From Cephalotus follicularis (taxonomy: Eukaryota > Streptophyta > Magnoliopsida > Oxalidales > Cephalotaceae), in NCBI GenBank assembly GCA_001972305.1, contig BDDD01000719.1, forward strand, positions 68,042-132,041: a stretch of DNA of 64,000 nt, read 5' to 3'. A model generated the notes under the pieces. It was given only the letters and a program-made list of their open reading frames with translations. It searched no databases and had not been told where the DNA came from. Positions 12,001-25,108 of this stretch are shown piece after piece. Numbering within the stretch: position 1 is the stretch's first letter; the number at the start of each line of letters is the position of its first letter. A program made the translations under genes and the position numbers.

Positions 12001-12898
12001 TGGGTGAGTCCTCCATGACATCTTGTTTCTCATTTTCATCATTACCAGTGCCATACTTCACTTCCCCTGTCCCTGCGCTCAAAGTTGCCGAATCATCAGA
12101 TCTTTTAGAGAATTCGTCATCTGTCTCATGTGAGAGATCTTTCCCAGCACCAGAACTTGTCTTTGATCCCAAATCATCCAAGAACTGGCACTTCTCTGAT
12201 TCAGATTCTGCATCACCTGCCTCCCCACTTTTCGGGGCAAACTCACTTGAACCAGATATCTGCAACCCATTACCATCAGCCTTACCTGCTAGTGGTTCCT
12301 CTTGGCATCCAGAAACACTATCATCTTCACCCTCCATATCAGGAGAGACCATACTTCTATCTGACCATGACACACTTTTCCCATACTCTCGCTGATCCCC
12401 CCGAAAAATTCCTCTTCTCCTTTCTTTCCCAAAATATTTCGAGTTATAATCATCAGGATACCTTCTCCTACTATCAGAGCTTGAATTCCCCAGACGGGTC
12501 AGGGCTGATGCCCGGCTCTCCTCACCATCTTGAGACCTGAAATCCTTCAAATTTCCATTAGGCCATTTACCAGAGAGTGCACTAGGAGGCAACAATCCCT
12601 GAGAAACCAAATACTCCGCTGCAAGTCGGCCTGCTTCCATGAAAATGTCACCACTGCCACCAGTACTACTGCCAACAACGGTAGCGCTAGCCTTACGAGG
12701 CTTTGGTGCCGGAGGCTGATAAGATTTAGGCTGGCCCTGGCCCTGCCCAAACCCACGGTTAAAGCTACGGTACTCTGAATTGTAAAAGCCATGGCCTCTG
12801 ACTGAACCTTCAGGGGATATCCTAGAGGCAGTCATTCCCATCCCCATCCCCAATGGATGTGGCCTATACCCATTTCCAGGACGATGCCTTGCATGCAT
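9093..12898 (-). CDS. Conserved plant-specific nuclear-type protein of unknown function (4 exons, 731 aa)
   Basis: Exons on the minus strand are 12898-11004, 10822-10633, 10363-10309 and 9148-9093; phases agree and give 731 codons plus stop. I recognise it as a plant-specific family but know no function. The N-terminus (1-70) is rich in Gly, Arg and Gln, with a MHARHRPGNGYR start. A conserved helix-like block EAGRLAAEYLVSQGLLPPSA lies at 88-107. The middle is acidic, Ser-rich and probably disordered, with basic patches such as KKPREW that could act as nuclear localisation signals. VIDLEDD at about 612-618 fits a SUMO-interacting motif. The C-terminus ends SFLPAWEHPPRREYEKPF, encoded by the tiny last exon after a 1.16-kb intron. 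Stopping at the in-frame TAA just after 10309 would give a different tail, but the donor GTATGC and the family-like ending favour splicing. A nuclear or RNA-related role is inference only. Confidence 0.85.
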
Positions 12899-14347
12899 GT
12901 TTGCAGACACTAAACTAAATCTACTTAGAAGTGTATCACCAAACAATCAACTGGAAGCCAATAAAACAAAGTGCAGGTCTTCTAATACTCCAGAAAATGA
13001 ACCGTTCGAATTGACAAACTTACTGGGTTTTTACTTGTCAAACCTCAAATACACTCAAATTCCATGCCACCAGAAATGTTGAATCCTGGGCACCACATAA
13101 TGTTTCCATTACTATAGGGAAATATAAATTCAAAATTTTTTTTCAAAATAAATAATAATCTGAAGTATATTGTCCAGCTCAATCACAAGCAACTACTATC
13201 AAGGAATCAACAGTAAACCCAAAAATTAGATTTATTTATTTTACCAATATTAAGTGTTTGATGTCAAAAAACAAGATCAGATTCGATCAAATCCAACAAA
13301 TGAGCAACAGATCATGGGTTTCTTTGGTTCCAGAAACAGTAAAAATCTGACCTTTTTTGTTTGGTTTTGGGACTTTTATCTGGTGCACTGTGTTTGTATG
13401 ATGTCTGCTTTTTTTGTTCCAGGAACAAAGAAGATCCAGCTCTAAGTTCAGGGTTTCTCAGATCCAATCAGTCAAAAATGAGCACATCAACATTTGCACC
13501 ATGTCATGTCCAAAACTCCTCCATTGAAATGAAATACAGTCACTATCAATAAAAAGAAAAGTCTCAGTTTTTATGGTCAAATATTTGGATCAAGCAGAGA
13601 CCCTTTTGCAGATCATATTTTGTAATAGCCTTCAAGAAAGGAACAGAAAATTATTATTATTGTTATGGTTTTGTGTATGGTTGGCTCATGGGTGATGATA
13701 TTTTTCATTTCATTCATTCTTTTGTTTTTATTTTTCATTTCCCATATTTTTCAGTTGAGATATAAAAATCTGTCGGTGTCCTAATAGAGATCTATGCCCA
13801 TTTCATCCGTCGTTCTCACGCCATGGCCTCTGTCGTGTGTGGCACGCGCTTTGTATGCTCCTAGTCTCGTGAGTCATGCACTATTATTGACTCAACTAAC
13901 CATCTCGGATTATTATTTTCTGTATATAATAGTTTTGATATTTTAAAACTGATGTTTTGGATTTATTGCTTTATTAATATAACCATTTAATTAATAAAAG
14001 TATACCTTAACATCATAACTGTAACATATTTAGTAATGGTATATTTTGTGCTGGTCTTGACACACAAATAAAAAATAATAATAAAATGGTGGTATGAATA
14101 TCATATGGGTAAACAAAGTAAAGTGCGTTTCCATATATTAAGAGCAGCATATTCGTAATTCAATGCCAACCATTAAAAGTGGCCAACTCAAAACATCACA
14201 TAATTAAGCATGCCATTGATGCCAAGCAACCAATAGAGATGCCAAGTGTAAATTGCAAGTGGGGCTCAACAATATGTGAACTGGTATATTAATATAATAT
14301 GATTCAATAGGCATGTCAATAAGTCTGGACTTGTGATCAATAGGTAT
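12899..14347. other. 5' leader/promoter of the unknown-function gene and intergenic DNA
   Basis: The stretch just upstream of the ATG at 12898 should contain the minus-strand leader and promoter. I could not place a transcription start. From 13.8 kb onward the sequence is AT-rich and unstructured up to the first solo LTR. Confidence 0.4.
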
Positions 14348-14986
14348 TGTTGATGCGGAAATTTTTCCCACAACAGTACCCCACGTGTAGGGGCGTGATT
14401 TATATTTGGGGAATGCGAGAATCTGTCCGAGGAAGAGTTTTGTGGATCCCTGCACAAGCAATAGAGAACGAACGAAGGTCCAGGAGGTTATTCTCCCGGG
14501 GGCACTCCGAAGCTCTAGTCAGTTGTTGCACAGAGAGTAATGGGTTCTTTGCATGCTGGAAGAAGAGAAAAAAGTGGCTGACCTTTGTACTGTGTTTCAT
14601 TCTCCTATTTATAGGGTCCCCTGTGATTGATGACCGTCCCATCCGGAGTTGCTGCCCCTAGGGGGGGCGTCAGAGGTCCTGCCATTCCCCTTGGACTCCC
14701 CCCCTTTGGCGTGCGTAGCCGCCTGTCCCATTTAATGAATGGGCGGGTTTTGGTGGGTCGTCTGTTCCTTTTCTTACATTGATGTGATGATGGGCTATCC
14801 CCTCCATTATGGCTGCGCGGACGTGCGGCTTCCTACCCTCTGTGGCGTGTCAGGTTAGCCAGAGGGGGCCTTTCTCTTAATTGATGACAAGACCCGTAGG
14901 TCAGGTCATCATTCTTGTTGGAGACAGCTGGCGCGCTCCCCCCGGCCCACGTGTCAAGGGGTTCAAAACGAATTTTTCCCATATCA
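14348..14986 (-). mobile_element. Solo LTR of a Ty3-gypsy (Tat/Ogre-like) element
   Basis: Read on the minus strand it starts TGATATGGGAAAAATTCG and ends GGAAAAATTTCCGCATCAACA-like (TG...CA). It contains a TATAAATAG box, then a GAGCTTCGGAGTGCC-type motif and TTGTGCAGGGATC near its end, which is the usual layout of Tat-type gypsy LTRs. It is 639 bp long. It is closely related to 15420-16060 and more distantly to the LTR at 41260. No internal domain or primer-binding site adjoins it, so it is a solo LTR. Clear target duplications were not seen. It is a fossil, older than the youngest insertions in the window. Confidence 0.78.
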
Positions 14987-15419
14987 TATACCCCCCTGGT
15001 GTTATGCTTAATTAAGATACTCCTTATAGCATTGTAGAATGTGTCACTAATTGTGTTACAATTCAATAATCCCAATACTAAGTAGGATTGTAGAAAGCTT
15101 GGAATCAGGTAAGATTTTGATCAATATCTTAATATCGGATATGATCCCAATCCTACTCGGTCATAATATAAACTTATTTTCGGTTATAAACTTTGTTGAT
15201 AGAATTTTATATGGATTTTAGACTAATTTTAGTTTAAATTAGTTTTTTAAGTTAGCATATTTATAATGTGATCTAAATACGATGATTTTTTTTAAGTAAT
15301 TAAGCATAAAATGACAAAACCAACAATAAAAAATCGAAAACCCCTGTATTCTGAAAAATTATGATAAATAAATTAATACATTGAAAGTACAACCATAATG
15401 TATATCTAATTTATATTAC
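14987..15419. other. Spacer between two solo LTRs
   Basis: AT-rich spacer of 433 bp with no primer-binding site, polypurine tract or gag/pol similarity. This argues against the flanking LTRs being the two ends of one compact element. Confidence 0.55.
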
Positions 15420-16060
15420 TGTTGATGCGGAAATCTTCCTTTCAACAGTACCCCACGTGTAAGAGCTTGATTTGTTTTAAGGGAACGCTGGAATCTGTCC
15501 GAGAAAGGGTATCTAGTAATGGCTGGAGATCCCTGCCCAAGCAAAGGAGAAAGATAGAAGGTTCAGGAGATTGTTCTCCCGGGACACTCCGACGCTCAAG
15601 TTAGCAGTTGCACAGAGAATATTCAGGTTCTTTGTGTGCTAGAAAATGGCTGACCTTTGTATTGACTGTTGAACTGGTATTTATAGGAATGCCTGTGACT
15701 GATGAGCGTCCAATCGGGAGTTGGTTGCCCTAGGGAGAGGACGTCAGTGGCCCTGACATTTCCCTTGGTCTCCTCCCTATTTGGTGGCCATGACCGCAAG
15801 CCCATTAATGGATTGGAGGGTTGTGCCGACTTGTCAGTTTCTTTTCCCATACTAATATGACGGGGTGCCAGTCTATCTGAGTGGCTGCGCGGGCGTGCAA
15901 GTCTGATCCCCTGACCTGTTTGGCGTGTCAGACTGTTTATGCGGTTTTTTCCTTGGTTGATGACATGACATATTCCACGTACCAATTTCCTGGAATGACA
16001 GCTATTGCCCTTCTCTGATGACGCGCATCACCGGACTTATATAAGATTTTTCCTCTTTCA
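15420..16060 (-). mobile_element. Second solo LTR of the same gypsy family
   Basis: Same orientation and nearly the same length (641 bp) as the LTR at 14348-14986. It shares the terminal TGTTGATGCGGAAAT block on the plus strand, the CCCCACGTGTA block, the CTCCCGGG.CACTCCGA block, the TATTTATAGG box (minus-strand TATA) and the GTCCAATCGGGAGTTG-type core. It lies about 0.87 kb upstream of the CLC-F start codon and carries a G-box-like CACGTG. Confidence 0.78.
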
Positions 16061-16858
16061 TGCTTATACATAAGTTTTCTATGTATGTGTTGCCTTCCCA
16101 TTAGTTTGGTTTATTATGTAACAAATGTTATTTCAATTATATTTTTGTTGTCATTTAATGCTTGAATTGTATTTTTATTAAGAAGTATATTTATTTGTTT
16201 AGGGGCCTGTGCTCTTGGCAAAGTGTTTGATAGCTTTTAGGAAAAGAGTTGCAATAATAATATTATAAATACGTTTCCAAATTAAATTTATCAAAAAAGA
16301 TATATGTAGTTGATGTATTATGTGAGAATTTAAATGTATTAAAAAAAACAGTAAAATCACTTATTAAAAGCTCAAAAAAGATAAAAATAGGGTTTTTCAA
16401 CTTTTACAATAAACTCTTTTGAAAACTTAACCAAACAACTACTTTAAGAACAATCACACCAAAATATAAAGTAAACAAATAAATAAATAAAGGTAGATCC
16501 AAGGAAGAATCAACCTTGCAAATGACACTACTTTAACTTCAATCACACCAAATAAATAAATAAAGGTGAAAGGAGTGATATCTAGTAATAAATGTAATTT
16601 TAGGGTAGTTTTAAGATATCTTTGTTGAAAGAATTAGTATTAAAATTAGTAAATTAGTTTTAAGGATTTAATTGCTAATCACAACAAATTAGAAAGTATA
16701 CATACATAAATGGTAAAATTAACCCAATAAATTGAAAATTTAAAACACCTTGAAGGGAAAAAAAGAAAATAGAATGGCAGTAAGAGTTAGATTACAGAGT
16801 TCCAGTACCAGGAGGAGAGGGAAAGGAAATTGGAAATGACAAAAGCCCATTAATATAT
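16061..16858. other. CLC-F upstream region
   Basis: AT-rich sequence between the solo LTR and the GA-rich leader of CLC-F. It presumably contains the CLC-F promoter. I cannot fix a TATA box or transcription start with confidence. Confidence 0.4.
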
Positions 16859-16902
16859 ATATATAGAGAGAGAGAGACAGAGAGACAGAGAGAGAGAGAG
16901 AG
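16859..16902 (+). repeat. (TA)n(GA)n microsatellite in the CLC-F leader, followed by a G-box
   Basis: A TATATATA run passes into AGAGAGAGAGAGACAGAGAGACAGAG and GA repeats. CACGTGG (a G-box) follows at 16903-16909, and the start codon is at 16927. GA/CT tracts in 5' leaders are common in plant housekeeping genes; a regulatory effect is inference. Confidence 0.75.
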
Positions 16903-16926
16903 CACGTGGACGTGGTGGGTGAAGTG

Positions 16927-19900
16927 ATGACCGGAGGAGGAGAATACAGCGATGAAAGGCAACTGCTGAGATCTCAGCATTCTCAAGACGAAGCAGAAGC
17001 AGACGTTGAAGAGCAAGACCAACAACCAACACAACCATCAACATCAACATCTGCCATTAACAACAACAACAATCCTTCATCTTTCAAAACCAATTCTTTT
17101 AAACATCTTTTTAAGCATTTGGATCGAGGTTTCTCTTCCTCCTCCAATCGAAGGACTATTAAAAGGGATCATCACCATCATCATGACCATAACGATGACG
17201 ATGATGATGACGTCTTGGGTGATAGCGCGCCTCCTGAATGGGCCTTGCTTCTCATCGGTTGCCTTCTTGGCCTCGCCACCGGTTTATTCGTTGCCGCTTT
17301 CAATAAAGGGGTATTCTTCTCTTTCTTTTTTACCTTCTAGGAACTTCGATTTCGATCTTTTTTTACTTCTTGTTGATTGCTTAGATTACTGGTTTAGTTT
17401 TTTAATGTTTATTTTTCATTACTTTGCGTGTTGTTAATGAACTGTTTGCTACTTTTAATACTGCTTGTTAAAATGGTCATTCTTTCTACTACATTAGCAT
17501 TTTCCATCATCCATGTATCTCTTCAAAATATACCCTTTCGACTCACCCATGAAATGAAACAACAAAAACTCTTAACTACTTATGTCTGTTAACTCTTTAG
17601 GTAGCAGCGTTCTACTGTTGCTTTTCATATATATGTATATTTCCTCACTTTTAGATAGTTTCCATATTACTTAATACACTAAAAAAGGCTTTGCATCATG
17701 TTCATGGACTGTTAGTATGCTAGCACACTTGGCTATAAACCTTTGACACCAACCCCTCGTTCTTTATTTTGGATCGATACCAAATATGTAATGATTTTGC
17801 ATTTTAGCACCACATAGACTGGAGTCATGCTCCTGCACCTGGTTATATGTAGGACCTGGTTTTGGTTATTTCCTTCACCTGCATATTTTGGTTATCTGTT
17901 TTGAGTCTAGGTGCTCATTTGTTTGGGACAACTTGCTTTATTTATCTCCCTGCTGCTGCATCTTGGGCCATTTTCATTTATGTCTCTTAATTCTGCTTTG
18001 TTCGCCTCACCATATGATACTCACACACATTTAGGTTCACATAATACATGAATGGGCCTGGGCTGGGACTCCAAATGAGGGCGCTGCTTGGCTCCGGTTA
18101 CAGAGACTGGCTGACACTTGGCATCGAATTCTTCTAATACCGGTGACAGGCGGAGTTATTGTTGGCATGATGCATGGTTTAGTTGAAATATTGGACCAAA
18201 TAAAGCAGTCCACTTCTTCTCAACAACAAGGATTTGATCCCGTTGCTGGAATCTTCCCCACGATAAAGGCTATCCAGGCTGCTGTTACTTTAGGTACTGG
18301 TTGTTCTTTGGGTCCTGAAGGCCCTAGTGTAGATATTGGAAAATCATGCGCTAAAGGTTTCTCATTAATGATGGAAAACAACAGAGAGAGGAGAATAGCT
18401 CTTGTTGCAGCTGGTGCAGCCGCTGGGATTGCTTCAGGTACCCAGATTTCATATTCAGGAATTGTATGCTTTTTACAAATTTGTCTCTAGTTGTTGGTAG
18501 AGTTCTTTTATGACAGTTTGTCGTTGTTTGTAGTCGCACACATTTTTAAAATGATATTGGAACACTAAATGTTCTTCTTTAATATGATTCAGCGTATGCT
18601 GTATTTTCATTTTTCACTAGCACACCCATTAGTGACATAACCCAGGGAGGGTGTCAAGAGCTTGTTTCAACAAGGCAAACAGAGATTGTGTTTTCCTTCA
18701 CTTCATGAATAGAACCTGGAGTTTCTTTAACTAAAGTTGTGTAACATTGAGTGTGCGCTATGGTTTTTGTATCTAAATTACTTCATATTCTCGTTGTGGC
18801 TGTTTAATTGCTGTTTAGGTTAATTAATCTTTCCCATGTTTTTTTTTCCTATTTTGTCGGACGCATCTGGCATTCCTCCTTAAATTATATCGTTTCTTCT
18901 TCTTTCAGGTTTTAATGCAGCCGTCGCTGGTTGTTTCTTTGCTATTGAAACTGTGTTGAGGCCTCTTCGTGCTGAAAATTCACCTCCGTTTACAACTGCA
19001 ATGATAATATTGGCCTCAGTCATATCATCTACTGTATCAAATGTTTTACTTGGGACACAATCAGCTTTCACAGTACCTGCTTATGATTTAAAATCTGCTG
19101 CTGGTGATTAATTTCACTCAGTGTTTTTTTCCTATGTTCAAAATTGCATCTGTCACACATGTATGCATGTGATTAGTTTTTTTGTTTTTATTTACTAATG
19201 CATCCATGTATTACGGTATTCGTTCTTATTTATACATGCATCAAATCAGTTACATTTCCTACTATACTTTCAATACGACAATGCGTAGTCCATCTTGCTG
19301 TTAAAATACTACCTAGATATTTAGTTTATACTTGTATACAAGATTTTGAGGTATTTTTATTTTTTTCCACCTGCCTTGCACTTCCCTGCTTCGCAAATAC
19401 GCATGTAAGAAACCTAATATTTGCAAACTAACTTGCTTGTTCCATGCACGACTCGAATTGCCTATACGTGATCTAAGATTTGACCTCATAATTATTTAAT
19501 CATCAGATGTACGGAGACTCGCTAAAAGCTACATAAGTTATAAAAGCATTGTTTCAAATAGCACTTTTTTATGATATTTGTGAAAAAAGAAAATGACATT
19601 GGTATTTGTATTTTATATTGAAGAAAAAGAGTTGCAAAAGGTCAATAGTAGGAGTAATTGTTTGTTTTAAAAATCTTGAGTGTCAAAAGGCAATTTTTTG
19701 CCTGAGGAGTTTGCTAAGACCAACTAACTATAATAAACGGCTGAGCTTAAGGAGACCAATTGGCCCATTGAGGATTTAGAATTATTTTCTATGGCAGATC
19801 ACTTCATGGCTTTCATTGCTTTTTCTTGGGTCAGGTGGCTGAAGAGTTAAGACTAAGGAGGAAAACCAGGATCCAATTAGTGTTTCTGTCCATATACATG

Positions 19901-22339
19901 GATATTTTTCTGATCAATCTGTTTCATTAATTCCGAAATGAGGTTTGATGGGGGAAAATCTATTCCTATCCCGGTCCCCCTTATTCGGGGTATCCATTTA
20001 CCATACGACAGCAGGAGGGACGGATTCTGGTTGTTCGGGTAGAATCGTCATTTCTAGCTGTTGTATACATAAAAAATTTGAAATGCAGATTGGTTTACAA
20101 AATTTATTTGCAGGGGTTGGAAGAAGTAAATTGTGCTTTTATTGATCTCCCCCATGTGTCTATTATCTGATCTTCAAATACATTGATGTTGCCTTGCAGA
20201 ACTGCCTTTATACCTGATATTGGGAATGCTTTGTGGGGTTGTAAGTGTAGCATTCACTCGTTTGGTCGCTTGGTTCACTAAGTTTTTTGACTTTATCAAA
20301 GAGAGATTTGGCCTTCCTGCTGTTGTGTGCCCTGCTTTAGGTGGTTTGGGAGCTGGAATAATTGCACTTAAGTATCCCGGAATACTGTACTGGGGATTCA
20401 CAAATGTTGAAGAAATCCTACATACAGGAAAGACTGCCTCGGCTCCTGGAATCTGGTTGTTAACTCAACTAGCAGCTGCCAAGGTTGTTGCAACAGCTTT
20501 GTGCAAGGGGTCTGGGCTTGTAGGTGGCCTTTATGCGCCAAGTCTGATGATTGGATCCGCTGTAGGTGCTGTATTTGGGGGTTTAGCTGCAGAACTTATT
20601 AATTCTGCCATCCCAGGAAATGCTGCTGTTGCCCAGCCACAGGCATATGCACTGGTAATTTTTTCCTTTGTTGCAGGCTCTCCTGAAATGTTATGAGTAA
20701 TTGCTGCTCATATATCTCTCATTTGGTAAAAGTTACATTTTCATTTGTTTCAGTTCACTAAATACTTTCAAACTTTGGCATCAGGTTGGAATGGCTGCTA
20801 CATTAGCTTCAGTTTGTTCAGTACCCTTGACTTCAGTTCTACTTCTGTTTGAGCTGACCAAAGATTACAGGATATTGCTTCCTCTCATGGTAATTTTAAG
20901 AAATCTTGCTTGATTTTTTTCCAGTGTCATGCTCAGAAGATCATGATTGGACCGAGTAATTTTATATCACGCTTGATTATTATTCATTTGTATTCTTTGA
21001 CGCATATGCACCATTTCTAAACACTGTGCTAACAAATTCAGGTCAAGGTAGTGTGTAGCTCCAACTACTCTCTGGAATTAATTATTATTTTGGAAATTCT
21101 GTTATTCCTTCTAGTTCTTTTTTTATTTTTTATTCGAAGAATAAAAAGTTCTAAACAACAATTACATGGGCTTTATATTTTCTAATGCATTACACCACTC
21201 TCAATATGCTACCTTCTGGAAAGCAGTGTAGGCTTTTACTCTAATTTGGTCATACAAATTGTTTTCCGGCATTTATCATATTTCCAAATAGACGGTATTC
21301 TCGCCAATTCCAACCTGTGAAAAATGATTATAGCAATTGCTTGAAAGAAGCATGGAGCATAGTCGAACTCTAGCAGTTCTCTTTCTTGTTGTAATTGTCA
21401 CAGTTTCCAAATGTGTAAACTGATGTTTACAGTAATTACGCTTTTCTTTTTTTGTTCCCTTTCGTTATTCCTTTCTCGTATTTAATAATTAATATACTAA
21501 ATCTGGAAATAGGAATCCCAAGGAGTTTCCCCTTTTTTTAATCAAATTCTATTTTTTCATTTTTTGGGTTTTCAGGTGATGTTGTTAATGGTTTTTGTTT
21601 ATTTGTGAGTTGCAAATATATTGATGCTCGACTTTGTCTCTGCTGTTGTTTTCAAGTAGGGGGCTGTAGGATTGGCAATATGGGTTCCGTCTATGACAAA
21701 CCAGGTCAAGGAGACTGAAGTATCTGATACACGGAATTTGGCTAGAGGTTATTCTTCTCTTTCGCCTAATGAGGATAAAAATGATAATACATGGAGAGGA
21801 AGGGATGTTGGGGATGATTTAGAACTCTCCATAATAGAAACTGCAGCTGGTCACGATGCAATAAATGAAGATATGATTTTGGAAGATCTGAAGGTTCTTT
21901 TCTTCAAAATATTTGGGAGTGGCCCTTATTTTTAGTTATTTCACTAGTTAGCCTTCCACACATTATCCTTAATTTGTTTGTGACCTAATTTCCTCAATTG
22001 TGGATATACACTTCTGATTATCAGGTTTCTAGGGCCATGTCTAAAAAAAATGTAAAGGTTTTGGCGACGGCAACCTTAAAAGAAGCAATGAAGTGTATGA
22101 CAGACAGCAAACAGAATTGTGTGCTTGTAGTTGATGATGAAGATTTTCTGGAGGGCATACTTACATATGGTGACATTAAGCGGTGCCTTTCCAAGAAGCC
22201 TAGCGATAATTCAAAGGGTGAACCAACAGCTGTGGATGTATGGAACAAGAAAACTGACTACTTTATTGTTTATAATTACCTTTTAAATATTCCAAAATTA
22301 TTGTTTACATTATACATACTGTTTGTTTTCATTCAGTGT

Positions 22340-22391
<52 letters not shown>

Positions 22392-23521
22392 AAAAAAAAA
22401 CATGCACATGTACACATGGACACCTTGCACTTGTTTTTTCATGCTGAGTAATGATTGCTATTGATTTTAGCCTGCTGAGTTTTTTTTGTGTCTGTGCGTG
22501 TGTCTGTATATTAGCCACTAGGTGTATCAGCAATGCTTACCTTTTTAAGTGTTCTTCTCTACTTCTGTGACAATTTTTAGCTTTTATTCTTTGAACTCAA
22601 ATAAGTGATAAATCAATGTATTACTTCCACAGGTGAATACATGTCTTGTTTCTTCTGTTTGTACACGGCGGATAAACTACCGAGGGCAAGAACGTGCAAT
22701 ATTAACCTGTTATGCAGACACCGATTTGGCAATTGCCAAGGAGTTGATGGAAGCCAAAGGGATTAAACAGTTGCCTGTAGTTAAGCGTGGTGGACCTCAA
22801 AAAGGAAGGAAGAAGCGTGTTATTGCAATTCTTCATTATGATTCCATTTGGAGCTGTCTCAGGTTCATATTGGTTTCTCAGTCATGAAAAAAGATGTTTG
22901 GCCCTGTTTCTTTTCCTATGTTTGATACCTGTTCCTGGTTTCAACCCACAAATAGTCCAATAGGCCTTGCCTTAGGTCTTCGTTTGTTAAAAAACGGCAA
23001 TACTGTCTCAGGAACTTTTCTAGTTCTTAGTGTCAACACTCTCGTTTGTGAGGACTAGTGAAGATGGGTGAAATAAGGCCTATTCAGCCTTCTTTCCTTT
23101 CTACTTGACTTTGTATGTACAGTAATAGGCATGGCCTTTTTTTATGCCATACTCTTGAATTCTTTTAATGGCGTGAGAATCAAGAGGTAGAGCATTGACG
23201 CGAAGCAATAAGCAATGTAGCAAACCTTATGGTTGGACATATCTGCAATTGATTTCGCGTATGATCCCCTTTTTTTGGCTTGCCAAAACGTTAATTCTTT
23301 TTAGGCTGCTATTTTAGTCTCTGTTAGGGTTGACGTCATTATTATGCTCTCTCTGTTTCCTTGATAAATGATCTGTTTGTCTAATTATTTTCCGTGCAAA
23401 TAAACTATTACACGGAAGTTAATGTTATTTTCTGTGCAGAGAGGTGATGGATCACCCGAAATCAGTCTATCAGCATAGGAAAGAGAATAATTTGGAGGAG
23501 ATTATTGTGAATGGCCGTTAA
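16927..23521 (+). CDS. CLC-F: Chloride channel/anion transporter CLC-F (9 coding exons, 766 aa)
   Basis: Exons: 16927-17310, 18035-18437, 18909-19103, 20200-20654, 20785-20889, 21660-21893, 22025-22237, 22633-22862, 23440-23521. They sum to 2301 bases with consistent phases. The ATG at 16927 gives MTGGGEYSDERQLLR, matching the family start; no ATG lies in frame just upstream. The N-terminal 100 residues are acidic and His-rich. Membrane segments begin at about 105. The CLC filter motif GPEGP lies at 221-225, with the gating or proton glutamate at 223, and GGLYAP, the third filter motif, at 436-441. Two CBS domains lie at about 593-647 and 664-740. The canonical first motif GSGIPE is absent, as in the CLC-E/F branch. 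Arabidopsis CLC-F is a Golgi/trans-Golgi protein thought to support lumenal ion balance; transport mode and ion preference here are unproven. Length fits the family (about 780 aa). Confidence 0.96.
22339..22401 (+). repeat. Compound (CT)n(CA)n microsatellite in CLC-F intron 7
   Basis: About 13 CT units are followed directly by about 12 CA units and an A run, inside the intron between exons 7 and 8 of CLC-F. Likely to be length-polymorphic. Confidence 0.9.
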
Positions 23522-25108
23522 TGTGGTTTGCAGCTGATTGCCGAATTTCAAGTTCTGTGAACTGCAACAAAAGATAATTCAAAGGATGACGATGAATGTC
23601 TGCCGTCTTTCCAAAGTTCTTTGAGGACAACGTATAGTTGCTGGGTTACCAATTTTAATGGTTGAGATTATACTATGATGGGCTCTACTAATATATAACA
23701 AATTCTTCAACAAAGTTCATTTTGTACATGGAATAATTTTGTTGCGGTTACAAATCTCCGAAGCAGAATTTTGGTGGAAAATGCAGAAACAATGTAAGAG
23801 TTGAATTAAAATTCTGGTGATGCCTTGAAGAGTGCATGGTTTTTCGCTCAGTTTTTGAATCATAAGTTATAAGTATTACTATAGTTGTAGAAGTCCGAAG
23901 CAAAAGACCAATGGCCACCTATTTTTTGATAGAATCGGTTAGGGTTTATGACGGTGTCAAGTTGGTTTATGACACGAGAAGACTGACTTGAAAATAATAG
24001 GAAATTAACCGGTTTGAGTTTTGTAGTTCGAGTCAGTTTCAATATGATTAATTGGATCTAATCTTGTTTATTCTTCCTATAACGCATTAATAATAAAATT
24101 AATATATGTTTAGTTGCTTAAGAAAATAATAAAATCGTACTATTAATTTACAATCATATAAAAGGAAACCTTGATTGTTTTCTTTCCACTTTCTTTCATA
24201 CATACATTAATATAACAAGGACAATTATGCCTTAATCTTGGCTAGTTGGAATTGATTATATGAATATTTTTTTTGATTGCCTTTAATCTATAGTTAATTA
24301 AACTAAGACATATTATTAATTATTAATTCTTAATAAAGTTAATTGGTTAAATAAAAATTTAATCCAATCAAATTTAGATTATTAGATGGATTGAGATGAC
24401 TTGATTTGATTTAATTTATTTATTAATCCAGTTATGCAGTTTGATTTATGTAACACATTTAATAATAAGGAAAATTGGATATGAGTCATCAAATTATGTG
24501 AGTAATATAGACGATATTTAAATTTCTTCTTCATTTTTTTATTTTACGTAATTACTTTTTTATTTTTAAAATTCAAATATTATCTCTACTGTTCGCATAA
24601 GTAGATACGTTACCTTAATAATATATATCGGTTTTGATAGCTTTTAGCATAATTAATAAACGTATTGAATTATAATTGACATACTAGTATTAGGATGTGG
24701 AGTATGGGTTGAACAAGGTTACTATCTTTGTGTTTCTAAGAAAGACGTCCTCCATGCAAGTAATGGATGGTCAATCAACTTTGTCAACAATAAGGCCTGG
24801 CCTGAGGTGTCTGTTGTTATACATCCATAGTGAGGATCTTTTTTGAAAGGGAAGTAAAAAAACAAAAGGAAACAAAACAAAATCTATCTTGTTATCAAAG
24901 TATAGGAGAAGATTAACAATCCAAAGATGAAAGAACCTGGAAGATAGATTGATCAATATTGAAATGGCCACTTGTAATATAGCAGAAATATAAATATTGC
25001 TACTTTCCTCAAACGAACAGAAGGGTTACAAGAGAGAAAAAGAAGATAGGAAACGGTAATAGTGAAGTTATTATTACTATTTTTTTTTCTTCTATGAACT
25101 AAAAATCT
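23522..25108. other. Convergent 3' intergenic region between CLC-F and WRKY2
   Basis: Both neighbouring genes end towards this stretch, so it should hold both 3' UTRs. No open frame resembles a known protein. Sequence from 24.0 to 24.7 kb is strongly AT-rich. Confidence 0.5.

Noticed and set aside
11769-12395. Plus-strand open frame of 208 codons opposite the unknown-function gene
   Set aside because: It is antisense to a long, conserved coding exon and lacks any family resemblance.
14347-15985. Several open frames of 80-120 codons
   Set aside because: They lie inside solo LTR sequence and have no protein similarity.
14348-16060. A single short LTR element with two LTRs and a 433-bp interior
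   Set aside because: The interior has no primer-binding site or polypurine tract at the expected edges, and flanking duplications do not match.
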